From Acidovorax sp. GBBC 1281 (lineage in GTDB: Bacteria; Pseudomonadota; Gammaproteobacteria; Burkholderiales; Burkholderiaceae_C), in contig NZ_CP097269.1 in the NCBI RefSeq assembly GCF_028473645.1, forward strand, positions 3,366,001 to 3,430,000: a DNA stretch of 64,000 nucleotides. Reading direction: 5' to 3'. The translations under genes and the position numbers were made by a program. Positions 26,688 through 34,651 of the stretch are shown piece by piece. Position 1 is the stretch's first letter. The number at the start of each line of letters is the position of its first letter. The notes under the pieces are model-generated. The model searched no databases. It had not been told where the DNA came from and worked only from the letters and a program-made list of their open reading frames with translations.

Positions 26688-27401
26688 ATGAGTGCCGCCA
26701 CCGAATTCGCTCCCGGCCTTGTCGTCCAAGGCCTTTCTACCCCGCTGTCCCTGTCGGACTTCAAGCTCATCGCATTCGACATGGACTCCACCCTGATCAA
26801 CATCGAGTGCGTGGACGAGATCGCCGACGCGGCGGGCCGCAAGGCCGAAGTGGCCGCCATCACCGAGGCCGCCATGCAGGGCCTGATCACCGACTACAAG
26901 GAAAGCCTTCGCCAGCGCGTGGCCCTGCTGCGCGGCGTGACCGTCGGGCACCTGGAACACGTGTTCGCCGAGCGGCTGCGCTTCAACCCCGGCGCCAAGG
27001 AACTGGTGGCCGCGGCCCGCTCCGCGGGCTTGACCACGCTGCTGGTCTCGGGCGGCTTCACGTTCTTCGCCGACCGGGTCCGCGCCGGGCTGGGCATCGA
27101 TCTTGCGCGATCGAACCAGCTGGAGGTCGAGGACGGCGTGCTCACCGGCCGCATGGTGGACCAGGCCTGGGGCGACATCTGCGACGGCGCCGAGAAACGC
27201 CGGACGCTGCTGGAGGTGGCCTCGCTGCTGGGCATTTCGCCCAGCCAGGCCATTGCCGTGGGTGACGGCGCCAACGACCTGCCCATGATGGGGGCCGCGG
27301 GCCTGTCGGTGGCCTACCACGCCAAGCCGGCGGTGCGGGCCCAGGCCAAGGTGGCGATCAACGAAGGCGGGCTGGATCGCCTGCTGGAAGTGCTGCGCTG
27401 A
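26688..27401 (+). CDS. serB: Phosphoserine phosphatase
   Basis: HAD-superfamily phosphatase that makes serine from O-phosphoserine. In 237 residues the catalytic motif I is FDMDSTLINIECVDEIAD (nucleophile Asp31, acid Asp33). The cap domain has KAEVAAITEAAMQGLITDYK, motif II is LVSGGFTFFADR, motif III Lys is in the GAEKRRTL segment, and motif IV is VGDGANDLPMM. This is the short SerB form without the N-terminal ACT domains of some relatives. Confidence 0.96.
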   Translation: MSAATEFAPGLVVQGLSTPLSLSDFKLIAFDMDSTLINIECVDEIADAAGRKAEVAAITEAAMQGLITDYKESLRQRVALLRGVTVGHLEHVFAERLRFNPGAKELVAAARSAGLTTLLVSGGFTFFADRVRAGLGIDLARSNQLEVEDGVLTGRMVDQAWGDICDGAEKRRTLLEVASLLGISPSQAIAVGDGANDLPMMGAAGLSVAYHAKPAVRAQAKVAINEGGLDRLLEVLR

Positions 27402-27433
27402 CGCCCTGGCGGGCCCATCGGCGCGCTACCCCG

Positions 27434-27477
27434 ATTGCTATTCTTTCAATAGCAATCAAGCCAAACGATACTAGGGC
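27434..27477. repeat. Dispersed TACTAGGGC repeat, rearranged copy C
   Basis: A 9-bp inverted repeat (ATTGCTATT / AATAGCAAT, five-base loop) is followed after 11 bases by TACTAGGGC. It shares the hairpin type and the TACTAGGGC core with copies A (25382) and B (45539), but the hairpin is on the other side of the core. Located between serB and metQ. Confidence 0.6.
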
Positions 27478-27643
27478 AACGGCCTCTTTTCATTCGAATG
27501 GCGAGCCGCCAAACAGCATAAGAGGATCGCTCGTTATATCGATATGAAAATAAAAGAATGGCACATTCCCGCGCCCTTCCTTACATTCGCGTCTTCCAAC
27601 GGCGCGCGCTGGGGCGCCCTGCCGACCGATCCAACCGACTGAA

Positions 27644-28444
27644 ATGAAAGCCCTCTCCATGCTGAAGAAAACGCTGTCCGCCCTGGCCGTCGCCACCCTG
27701 GCCTTCTCGGCGCATGCCGCCGATGTGCTCAAGGTCGCGGCCTCGGCGGTGCCGCATGTGGAAATCCTGAACTTCGTGAAGCCGCAGCTCAAGGCCCAGG
27801 GCGTGGACCTGCAGGTCAAGGAATTCAGCGACTACGTCCAGCCCAATGCCGCGGTGGAAGACAAGCAGCTGGACGCCAACTTCTTCCAGCACCAGCCCTA
27901 CCTGGACAGCTACAACAAGGACCGCAAGAGCAGCATCGTCGCCGTGCCCGACGGCAAGGTGCACGTGGAGCCCTTCGGCGCCTATTCCCGGAAGATCAAG
28001 GCCGTGAGCGAGCTCAAGGAAGGCGCTCTGGTTGCCATCCCCAACGACCCGTCCAACGCTGGCCGCGCGCTGATCCTGCTGCAAAAGCAGGGCCTGATCG
28101 AGCTGAAGGACCCCAAGAACATCACGGCCACCCCGATCGACATCGTGAAGAACCCCAAGAAGCTCAAATTCCGCGAACTCGAAGCCGCCCTGCTGCCGCG
28201 CGCGCTGCAGGACGTGGACCTGGCGCTCATCAACACCAACTACGCCATCGAGGCCAAGCTCAACCCCACCAAGGATGCGCTGTTCATTGAAGGCGCCGAC
28301 TCGCCCTACGCCAACCTGGTGGCCGCGCGCGCAGACCGCGCCAACGACCCCCGCATCCAGAAGCTGGTGAAGGCGCTGCACACGCCGGAAGTGAAGAAGT
28401 TCATCCAGGACAAGTACCAGGGCGCCGTGGTGCCCGCGTTCTGA
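27644..28444 (+). CDS. metQ: MetQ/NlpA-family ABC transporter substrate-binding protein
   Basis: Periplasmic binding protein of 266 residues in the NlpA (D/L-methionine and related) family. A signal peptide (MLKKTLSALAVATLAFSAHA from residue 6) lacks a lipobox cysteine, so it is probably soluble. KVAASAVPHVEILNFVKPQL, EFSDYVQPNAAVEDKQLDAN, FFQHQPYLDSYNKD, ATPIDIVKNPKKLKFRELEA and ALINTNYAIEAKLNP are diagnostic. Either ATG 27644 or 27659 could start it. There is no metN or metI next to it, so it is an orphan in this window. The 242 bases upstream hold the palindromes CATTCGAATG (27491) and ATATCGATAT (27536). Confidence 0.9.
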   Translation: MKALSMLKKTLSALAVATLAFSAHAADVLKVAASAVPHVEILNFVKPQLKAQGVDLQVKEFSDYVQPNAAVEDKQLDANFFQHQPYLDSYNKDRKSSIVAVPDGKVHVEPFGAYSRKIKAVSELKEGALVAIPNDPSNAGRALILLQKQGLIELKDPKNITATPIDIVKNPKKLKFRELEAALLPRALQDVDLALINTNYAIEAKLNPTKDALFIEGADSPYANLVAARADRANDPRIQKLVKALHTPEVKKFIQDKYQGAVVPAF

Positions 28445-28593
28445 GGGCGGACCAACGTCGCGCCTGCGGCCCGCACGCACCGGCACACGCGGCGATGCGG
28501 GCCGCGTCGCCTGCAGACGGCCGTCGCCTCCGGGGCCAGCGCCGGCAGCGCACCGGCGCACCGGCGCTTTGAGCCACCGGACTCCGATGGGGC

Positions 28594-29334
28594 TCAGAAC
28601 ACCATGCCCCCGGCAACGTCGATGGTCGTTCCGGTGATCCATCCACCGCGCTCCGACACCGCGAACGCCACGGCGTCGGCGATGTCCGCCGGCGTCCCCA
28701 CCCGGCCGAGCGGCGTCTTGCCGACCAGCATGTCGACCATCTCCTTGGGGGCATCGGCACTGCCTTCCGTTTTCACGAAGCCCGGGGCGATACCCACCAC
28801 CCGGATCTGGCGGGGTCCAAGCTCTATGGCCAGCGAGCGCGTCAGCGTGTCGACGGCACCTTTGGTGGCCGAGTAGGCATGCACCGCCGGGTAGGGACTC
28901 TTGGCCAGCCCCGAACTGATGTTGACCACGACGCCACCCGCCGGCAGCACGCGCGCAGCAGCCTGCGTGGTCAAAAGCAAACCCCGCACATTGAGCGCGA
29001 AGTGGGCATCGATGCTGTCCGCCGTCAGCGAATCCAGCGAGTCCATGCGGTAGATGCCCGCGTTGTTCACGAGGATGTCCAGCCGACCGAATTGTGCAAG
29101 GGCAGCATCGATCAACGGCTGGATCTGCGATGGCTGCGAGAGGTCTGCCTGCGCGGCGACTGCCCGGCCACCGGCGGCGGTGATGCGGCGCACAACGGCG
29201 TCCGCGTCCGATGCAGCGGTGGCGTAGTTCACGACGATGGACGCGCCATCGGCAGCCAGTCGCTCGGCGATGCCGGCACCGATGTCTTTGGACGAACCGG
29301 TGACGATCGCGACCTTGCCTGAGAGTGAGCTCAT
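28594..29334 (-). CDS. SDR-family oxidoreductase
   Basis: Classical short-chain dehydrogenase of 246 residues, specificity unknown. Cofactor motif VTGSSKDIGAGIAERLAADG, NNAGIYRMDSL, catalytic Ser in NISSGLAKSPYPAVH with Tyr-Lys in YSATKG, and the C-terminal GWITGTTIDVAGGMVF are visible. The residues after the first strand favour NADP. ATG 29334 is preceded by AAAGGA; the open frame upstream is a shadow. It is divergent from a LysR regulator 154 bases away, which likely controls it. Confidence 0.92.
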   Translation of the reverse strand: MSSLSGKVAIVTGSSKDIGAGIAERLAADGASIVVNYATAASDADAVVRRITAAGGRAVAAQADLSQPSQIQPLIDAALAQFGRLDILVNNAGIYRMDSLDSLTADSIDAHFALNVRGLLLTTQAAARVLPAGGVVVNISSGLAKSPYPAVHAYSATKGAVDTLTRSLAIELGPRQIRVVGIAPGFVKTEGSADAPKEMVDMLVGKTPLGRVGTPADIADAVAFAVSERGGWITGTTIDVAGGMVF

Positions 29335-29488
29335 GGATGTTCCTTTGAGGTGATGAGGGTGGAGGAATGAAGTGTTGGGATTCCCATCGGCGCCGGGCCG
29401 GAGAAGCGCCAACGATAGGCACAATGTCGCTTCAGATAAACGGGTGCTCGCGGCATGCGGCATGAAGCAGTGCTTCACAATCAGCCCC

Positions 29489-30595
29489 ATGCCCCCCGAT
29501 CTCCTTGCCCCCATTGCCGCGTTCGCGCGCGTTGCGCACCATGCGAGCTTCACCCGGGCCGCCGCGGAACTGGGCGTGTCGCCGTCGGCGCTGTCGCAGA
29601 CGATCCGCAAGCTGGAAGCCAGTCTGGGTGTGCGGCTACTCGACCGTTCGACGCGGCGCGTCGGCGTCACTGAACTGGGCCAGCGGTTCCTGGCACAGGC
29701 GCAACCGAGCCTGGCGTCGTTGGCGCGTGCCATCGAAGGCATGAACGAGTCGCGGGACAGGCCGTCAGGGCTGCTGCGGCTCAATGTTTCGCGCACCGCC
29801 GCCGACATCGTGGTGCTACCGCACCTGCAGGCGTTCCTCGCGGAGTTCCCGGACATCACGCTCGACCTGCATTGCGACAACGCGCTGCTCGACATCGTGG
29901 CTGGCGGCTTCGATGCCGGCATCCGACTGGGGGAGTCCCTGGCGCAGGACGTGGTGGCCGTGCCCATCGGCGGGCGGCAGCGCATCGCGACGGTGGCGTC
30001 ACCCCGTTACCTGCAAGGACGCGCCTTGCCGCAGGTGCCCCAGGACCTGGCCGGTCATCACTGCCTCAACGTGCGGCTGGGCGGGGGGATCTACCGCTGG
30101 GAATACACGAACAGGGGGCGCGCGGTCGAGGTGGAAGTGCAGGGGCCGCTGATCTCGAACGACGGAGACATCCTGATCGCGGCAGTGCGCGCCGGCGCCG
30201 GCATCGCCTGCGTGTTCGAAGTGCAGGTGGCCGACGACATCGCCGCAGGCCGGCTGATGCCGGTGCTCAAGCCCTGGTGGCCGACCTTTCCGGGCTTCTA
30301 CCTCTACCACCCGAGCCGCACCCACGTGCCGCGCCGGATCAATCGCCCTGCACGCTGCGCGCCACCCACCACGCCAGCGCAAACATGGTGGCACCCGTCA
30401 ACGTGTCGAGCACTCGCCACGCGCGCGGATTGGCGAACACGTGCTGCAGGCGCCGACCCGCGAAGGCCAGCACGAGAAACCACAGCAGGCTGGCGCAGGC
30501 GGCACCCACCACGAAGACCCACTTCAGGCCGCCATCCTGCCGCGCGCCAATCGACCCGATCAGCACCACGGTGTCCAGGTACACGTGCGGATTGA
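29489..30595 (+). CDS. LysR-family regulator with an abnormal 3' end
   Basis: The first roughly 283 residues are a normal LysR protein: HTH domain (AAELGVSPSALSQTIRKLEA, LLDRSTRRVGVTELGQRFLA) and effector domain (GLLRLNVSRTAADIVVLPHL, FDAGIRLGES, GGGIYRWEY, GFYLYHPSRTHVPRR). LysR proteins of this group end about 10-20 residues later, but here the frame loses family character at about 30335 and continues as Pro/Arg/Thr-rich sequence antisense to argO, giving 368 residues instead of about 300. The argO stop codon lies at 30339-30341. I infer that a deletion joined the LysR 3' end to the end of argO. It may still be functional. Start ATG 29489; the divergent SDR gene is the likely target. Confidence 0.8.
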   Translation: MPPDLLAPIAAFARVAHHASFTRAAAELGVSPSALSQTIRKLEASLGVRLLDRSTRRVGVTELGQRFLAQAQPSLASLARAIEGMNESRDRPSGLLRLNVSRTAADIVVLPHLQAFLAEFPDITLDLHCDNALLDIVAGGFDAGIRLGESLAQDVVAVPIGGRQRIATVASPRYLQGRALPQVPQDLAGHHCLNVRLGGGIYRWEYTNRGRAVEVEVQGPLISNDGDILIAAVRAGAGIACVFEVQVADDIAAGRLMPVLKPWWPTFPGFYLYHPSRTHVPRRINRPARCAPPTTPAQTWWHPSTCRALATRADWRTRAAGADPRRPARETTAGWRRRHPPRRPTSGRHPAARQSTRSAPRCPGTRAD

Positions 30596-30998
30596 GCAGC
30601 GTGATGACGGCCAGCGCGCCGACGACGCCCAATGCACTGCGTTCGGCCCGCCCCGTGGCGGGCAGCGCCGCCTGCGGCGCGCAGAACGCCCGGTGCCACG
30701 CAAAGCATCCGTACGCGAACAGGAACACCGCCCCGCCCAACGTCAGGCACCACGCCAGCGTGGGCGATTGGCCCAGCAGCTGCGCCATGCCGGCCACGCC
30801 CACCGCCACCAGCAACGCGTCGCTGATGACGCACCAGGCAATGCAGGCGCGTACATGGCGGCCCTGCACGGCCTGGCGCAGCACAAACAGGTTCTGTGCG
30901 CCGATGGAGACGATCAACGTCAGGCACACCGTGAATCCGGCCAGCCACGAGGCGGAAACGGAAGCGGCAGAAAAGGAGGGGGGCGAGGTGATCCACAT
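30339..30998 (-). CDS. argO: LysE/ArgO-family amino-acid exporter
   Basis: Inner-membrane exporter of basic amino acids, 219 residues with about six transmembrane segments. The LysE signature SIGAQNLFVLRQAVQGRHV lies in the first loop, followed by CVISDALLVAVGVAGMAQLL, ITLLNPHVYLDTVVLIGSIG and a C-terminal LDTLTGATMFALAWWVARSV. Divergent from an argP-like gene with a near-palindromic site between them, the classical argO-argP arrangement. Its stop codon abuts the point where the neighbouring LysR gene loses homology. Confidence 0.93.
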   Translation of the reverse strand: MWITSPPSFSAASVSASWLAGFTVCLTLIVSIGAQNLFVLRQAVQGRHVRACIAWCVISDALLVAVGVAGMAQLLGQSPTLAWCLTLGGAVFLFAYGCFAWHRAFCAPQAALPATGRAERSALGVVGALAVITLLNPHVYLDTVVLIGSIGARQDGGLKWVFVVGAACASLLWFLVLAFAGRRLQHVFANPRAWRVLDTLTGATMFALAWWVARSVQGD

Positions 30999-31023
30999 GG
31001 GTGAATTGTCCGAACCGCATTGA

Positions 31024-31039
31024 TTTAAGTAAACTTAAA
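31024..31039. promoter_or_regulatory. ArgP-type operator candidate between argO and argP
   Basis: TTTAAGT and ACTTAAA form an exact 7-bp inverted repeat separated by AA (TTTAAGTAAACTTAAA). It lies 28 bases before the argP start and 26 bases before argO, in an AT-rich island of otherwise GC-rich DNA. Position and symmetry fit a LysR-type binding site for the argO promoter. Confidence 0.6.
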
Positions 31040-31066
31040 GTCTCTAAGCAATATGAAGCAAAACTA

Positions 31067-32005
31067 ATGCTTGACTATGCCGGCCTGGAAGCCTTGGCGG
31101 CCGTGATGCGCGAAGGCAGCTTCGAGCGCGCTGCGCGCAAGCTGCACGTCACGCCCTCGGCCATCTCGCAACGCGTGAAGCAGTTGGAAGAGCGCGCAGG
31201 CCAAGTGCTGGTGCTGCGCGGAACGCCGTGCACGGGCACCGACGCGGGCCGCCGGCTCTGCCTGCACGTGGAACAGGTGGCCTTGCTGGAAAACGAACTG
31301 CGCCGTGCCAACCCTGCGTTGATGCCCGACACCCAGGCGCCAGCCCCCACATTGAAGCTGGCGGTGAATGCCGATTCCCTGTCGACCTGGTTCATGGACG
31401 CGATGGCGGCCTTCACCGCAGGAGGAAACGAGCTGCTGGACATCCGCATCGACGACCAGGAACACACCGCCCAGCGACTGCGCGAAGGCGAGGTGATCGC
31501 CGCCGTCACCGCCAGCGCGGGCAGCATCGCGGGCTGCAACACTTGGCCGCTGGGCGCCATGCACTACGTGGCAGTCGGCAGCCCGCAATTCGTGGAGCGC
31601 CACTTCGGCGGCGGCGTGACGCCCGAGACCGCGGCGCTCGCGCCCATGATGGTCTATGGCCGCAACGACCGCCTGCAGGACCAGTGGCTGCAGCGCCAGG
31701 GCCTGGCCTCGCGCCGCCACCCGCCCCGCCACTTCATGCCGTCCAACCAGGGCTTCCTGCGCAGCTGCGAGGTCGGCATGGGCTGGGGCATGCACCCCAC
31801 CGTGCTGATCGAACGGCAACTGGCCGATGGCACGCTGGTGGAGCTGCGGCCGCAGGCGGGGATGGACGTGCCCCTGCACTGGGCGCTGCCGCGCTCGGCC
31901 CAGGCGGGGCTGGAGCGGCTCACCCGCTGCGTGATGGCGGCGGCGGGGGCCTGGCTGGGCGACGGCACGGCGCGACCATCGCTTGCTGCGCGTCAAACCC
32001 CTTGA
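31067..32005 (+). CDS. argP: LysR-family ArgP regulator
   Basis: Transcriptional activator of argO that responds to arginine/lysine, 312 residues. The N-terminal HTH reads MLDYAGLEALAAVMREGSFE, then RAARKLHVTPSAISQRVKQLEERAG, the hallmark of the ArgP/IciA group, followed by RGTPCTGTDAGRRLCLHVEQ. The effector domain contains LAVNADSLSTWFMDAM and VTASAGSIAGCNTWPLGAMHYVAV. The ATG at 31067 was chosen over a 22-codon upstream extension because it gives the canonical MLDY start. Divergent from argO with 68 bases between. Confidence 0.94.
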   Translation: MLDYAGLEALAAVMREGSFERAARKLHVTPSAISQRVKQLEERAGQVLVLRGTPCTGTDAGRRLCLHVEQVALLENELRRANPALMPDTQAPAPTLKLAVNADSLSTWFMDAMAAFTAGGNELLDIRIDDQEHTAQRLREGEVIAAVTASAGSIAGCNTWPLGAMHYVAVGSPQFVERHFGGGVTPETAALAPMMVYGRNDRLQDQWLQRQGLASRRHPPRHFMPSNQGFLRSCEVGMGWGMHPTVLIERQLADGTLVELRPQAGMDVPLHWALPRSAQAGLERLTRCVMAAAGAWLGDGTARPSLAARQTP

Positions 32006-32093
32006 TGCCGGAGCGGGCATGCTCTGCCCCGGCCCGGTCCAACCCACCCGACCACCCGACTTCAACCACCGCGCACCCCCGCGCACCGATCCG

Positions 32094-32519
32094 ATGGATT
32101 CAACCGCTCCCCTTCAGCCCCTCGTTCGGCACACCCTGGACCTGGCGGGCATCACCGACCTCGTGCACGGCTTCTACGCCGACGTGCGCGCCGATGCCCT
32201 GCTGGGCCCCGTGTTCGACGCGGCGCTGCAGGACCGCTGGGAGCCGCACCTGGCGCGCATGGTGGACTTCTGGAGCACGGTGGCGCTGGGCAGCCGGCGC
32301 TACCGCCGCAACGTGCTCGCACAGCACGGCGCGCTGGAGGGTGTGACGCCGGCGCATTTCGCGGCCTGGGTGGGGCTGTGGCGGCAGCACACCGAGCGCC
32401 GCTTCGCACCCGAGGTGGCGCATTCGCTGCAGCAGGCCGCGCACGGCGTGGCCCGCGCGCTGTTCCGCAAATGCTTCGGGCACCTGCCGGCCTTCGACAT
32501 GCCGGCCGGCGGCCACTGA
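32094..32519 (+). CDS. Group III truncated hemoglobin
   Basis: Small heme protein of 141 residues. The truncated-globin group III pattern is clear: LVHGFYADVRADALLGPVFD, WEPHLARMVDFWSTVALGSR, YRRNVLAQH, the region TPAHFAAWVGLWRQHTERRF, and FRKCFGHLPAFDMPAGGH at the end. Such globins bind O2 or NO; their cellular task is usually unknown. ATG 32094 gives the standard length; the frame is open upstream without support. It follows argP by 88 bases on the same strand and faces DUF3820 tail to tail. Confidence 0.9.
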   Translation: MDSTAPLQPLVRHTLDLAGITDLVHGFYADVRADALLGPVFDAALQDRWEPHLARMVDFWSTVALGSRRYRRNVLAQHGALEGVTPAHFAAWVGLWRQHTERRFAPEVAHSLQQAAHGVARALFRKCFGHLPAFDMPAGGH

Positions 32520-32538
32520 GAGCGCGCGCGGCGGCGGT

Positions 32539-32778
32539 TCAGCGCCGGGCCGCCGGGCCCTGCCCGGCCTGGGCTCGCAGCGGCTCCAGCAGGGCCGACA
32601 GGCCGTTGTGGTCGATCTCGTGCATGAGGGCCAGCAGCCGGCCCAGATCGCCGCGCGGAAAGCCCTCGCGGGCGAACCAGTTCAGGTAGTTGCCCGGCAG
32701 GTCCGCAATGGCGTGGCCCTTGTACTTGCCGTAGGGCATCTGGACGGTCAGCAGGCGCTGCAGTTGTTCCGGGTCCAT
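32539..32778 (-). CDS. DUF3820 family protein
   Basis: Small cytoplasmic protein of 79 residues. MPYGKYKGHAIADLPGNYLN and WFAREGFPRGDLGRLLALMH are the DUF3820 signature; the family has been called a quorum-sensing-regulated virulence factor, but no molecular role is established. The C-terminus is Ala/Arg-rich. It starts six bases after the stop of the SUI1-domain gene and is probably co-transcribed with it. Confidence 0.88.
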   Translation of the reverse strand: MDPEQLQRLLTVQMPYGKYKGHAIADLPGNYLNWFAREGFPRGDLGRLLALMHEIDHNGLSALLEPLRAQAGQGPAARR

Positions 32779-32784
32779 GGCGGC

Positions 32785-33144
32785 TCAGCCCCCAGCTCGC
32801 TTGACGGTGTGGCCCCGTTGCCGCAACGCGTCCATCACGCGCTCGACATGATCGCCCTGCACCTCGATCACGCCGTCCTTCACGGTCCCGCCGCTGCCGC
32901 ACGCGGCCTTGAGCTGCTTGCCCAGCAGCGCCAGCGCCGCCTCGTCCAGCGCCACGCCTTTCACCACCGTGACCGCCTTGCCGCCCCGCCCCTTGGTCTC
33001 GCGAGAGACCCGCACGGTGCCATCGCCCACCGGCACCGCGCGGGCCGCCTGGCAGGCGCACTGCGCCACGGGCTGGCGGCAGCCGGGGCACATGCGGCCC
33101 GATTCGGTCGAATAGACGAGGCCGCCCAGGTCGCTCAGGCGCAT
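32785..33144 (-). CDS. SUI1/YciH-type translation initiation factor
   Basis: A 119-residue homologue of eukaryotic eIF1 (E. coli YciH), thought to influence start-site fidelity in translation initiation. The first 35 residues contain four cysteines in MCPGCRQPVAQCAC, a probable zinc knuckle. The SUI1 domain follows (VRVSRETKGRGGKAVTVVKG, LKAACGSGGTVKDGVIEVQG, DHVERVMDALRQRGHTVKRA). The ATG at 33144 gives MRLSDLGGLVYSTESGRM, the usual start; the long upstream opening is antisense to rhlE. First gene of a pair with DUF3820. Confidence 0.93.
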   Translation of the reverse strand: MRLSDLGGLVYSTESGRMCPGCRQPVAQCACQAARAVPVGDGTVRVSRETKGRGGKAVTVVKGVALDEAALALLGKQLKAACGSGGTVKDGVIEVQGDHVERVMDALRQRGHTVKRAGG

Positions 33145-33352
33145 GGCGGCACCCCCTGGGCTTTGAAGAAAACGGCGGCAGTGGCAATCAAGCGCATGGC
33201 GAGGGACCCGGGGCGCGGGCGAAGGACGGCTGGCAAGGAATGAAGGCAGGAAATGAGGCAGGAAAGGCCTCAAAGACCGCGAATTATCCGCATCCCGCCC
33301 CAGGGCGGCACAATCGCGGGTTCCCTCCTTCGCGCCCCGGTGCGCGCCTGCC

Positions 33353-34627
33353 ATGCCTTTTGCTTCCCTCGGCCTCTCGCCCGCCCTTGTCCACGCCGCC
33401 GATGCGATGGGCTTCACCACGCCCACGGCGGTCCAGGCCGAGGCCATTCCGGCCGCGCTGCGCGGCGCCGACGTGCGGGCCTGTGCGCAGACCGGTTCGG
33501 GCAAGACCGCCGCCTTCGCCTTGCCGCTGCTGCAGCAGTGCCTGCCGCACACGCTGGCCCAGGCCGGCCGGGGCGCGCGCCGCGTGCGGGCCCTGGTGCT
33601 GGTACCCACGCGCGAGCTGGCGGAGCAGGTCGGCGAGGTCCTGCGCGATCTGGCCCGGCACCTGCTGCCGCAGCGCCTGGCGGTTGCCGTGGTGTTCGGC
33701 GGCGTCTCCATCAACCCGCAGATGATGGGCCTGCGCAGCGGGGCCGACATCGTCGTCGCCACGCCGGGCCGCCTGCTGGACCTGGTGGACCACAACGCGG
33801 TGGCGCTCTCCGCCGTGCAGACCCTGGTGCTGGACGAGGCCGACCGCCTGCTCGACTTAGGCTTCGCGGAAGAACTGAACCGCGTGCTGGCCCTGTTGCC
33901 CGTGGAGCGGCAGAACCTGCTGTTTTCGGCCACCTTCGCGCCGGCGGTGGCCGCGCTGGCGGACGGCCTGCTGCGCGAGCCGGTTCGCATCGAGATCGCC
34001 CACTCGCCCGAGACCACGCCCGACATCGCCCAGCGCGCCATCGCCGTGGACCCGGGCCGGCGCACCCAGTTGCTGCGCCACCTGGTGCAGACGCACGAAT
34101 GGTCGCGCGTGCTGGTGTTCGTGGCCACGCAGTACGCCGCCGAGCATGTGGCCGAGAAGCTCTACCAGGCGGGCATCTTCGCCTCGCCCTTCCATGGGGG
34201 GCTGAGCCAGGGCGCGCGCAAGCAGGTGCTGCAGGAGTTCAAGGACGACCGCTGGCAGGTGGTGGTGACGACCGACCTCGCCTCGCGCGGGATCGACATC
34301 GCCCAGTTGCCCGTGGTGGTCAACTTCGACCTGCCCCGCTCGGTGACCGACTACGTGCACCGCATTGGCCGCACCGGCCGCGCGGGCGAGACCGGCGTGG
34401 CCGTGAGCTTCGTCAGCGCCAGCACCGAGGCGCACTGGCGCCTGATCGAAAAGCGCCAGCGCATGGCCCTGCCGCTGGAGCAGATCTCCGGCTTCGAGCC
34501 CACCGAGGCCGCGCCCGCCGCGCCGCCGGGCAACGGCGGCATCAAGGGCAAGCGCCCGAGCAAGAAAGACAAGCTGCGGGCGGCCGCGGCCCACCAGGGC
34601 CAGGAGAACGGTGGCGCGGACGACTGA
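33353..34627 (+). CDS. rhlE: DEAD-box RNA helicase, RhlE-like
   Basis: ATP-dependent RNA helicase of 424 residues. Q motif region GFTTPTAVQAEAIPAAL, motif I AQTGSGKTAAFALPLL, Ia PTRELAEQV, motif II LDEADRLLDLGF, motif III SATF, IV-V TDLASRGIDIAQLPVVVNFD and VI HRIGRTGRAGETG are all intact. The tail (residues about 375-424) is Lys/Ala-rich, typical of the RhlE group. It is divergent from the SUI1 gene and converges on an aldo-keto reductase, 24 bases between stops. Confidence 0.93.
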   Translation: MPFASLGLSPALVHAADAMGFTTPTAVQAEAIPAALRGADVRACAQTGSGKTAAFALPLLQQCLPHTLAQAGRGARRVRALVLVPTRELAEQVGEVLRDLARHLLPQRLAVAVVFGGVSINPQMMGLRSGADIVVATPGRLLDLVDHNAVALSAVQTLVLDEADRLLDLGFAEELNRVLALLPVERQNLLFSATFAPAVAALADGLLREPVRIEIAHSPETTPDIAQRAIAVDPGRRTQLLRHLVQTHEWSRVLVFVATQYAAEHVAEKLYQAGIFASPFHGGLSQGARKQVLQEFKDDRWQVVVTTDLASRGIDIAQLPVVVNFDLPRSVTDYVHRIGRTGRAGETGVAVSFVSASTEAHWRLIEKRQRMALPLEQISGFEPTEAAPAAPPGNGGIKGKRPSKKDKLRAAAAHQGQENGGADD

Positions 34628-34651
34628 GCCGCGCCAGCCGTCGTCGCTCGA

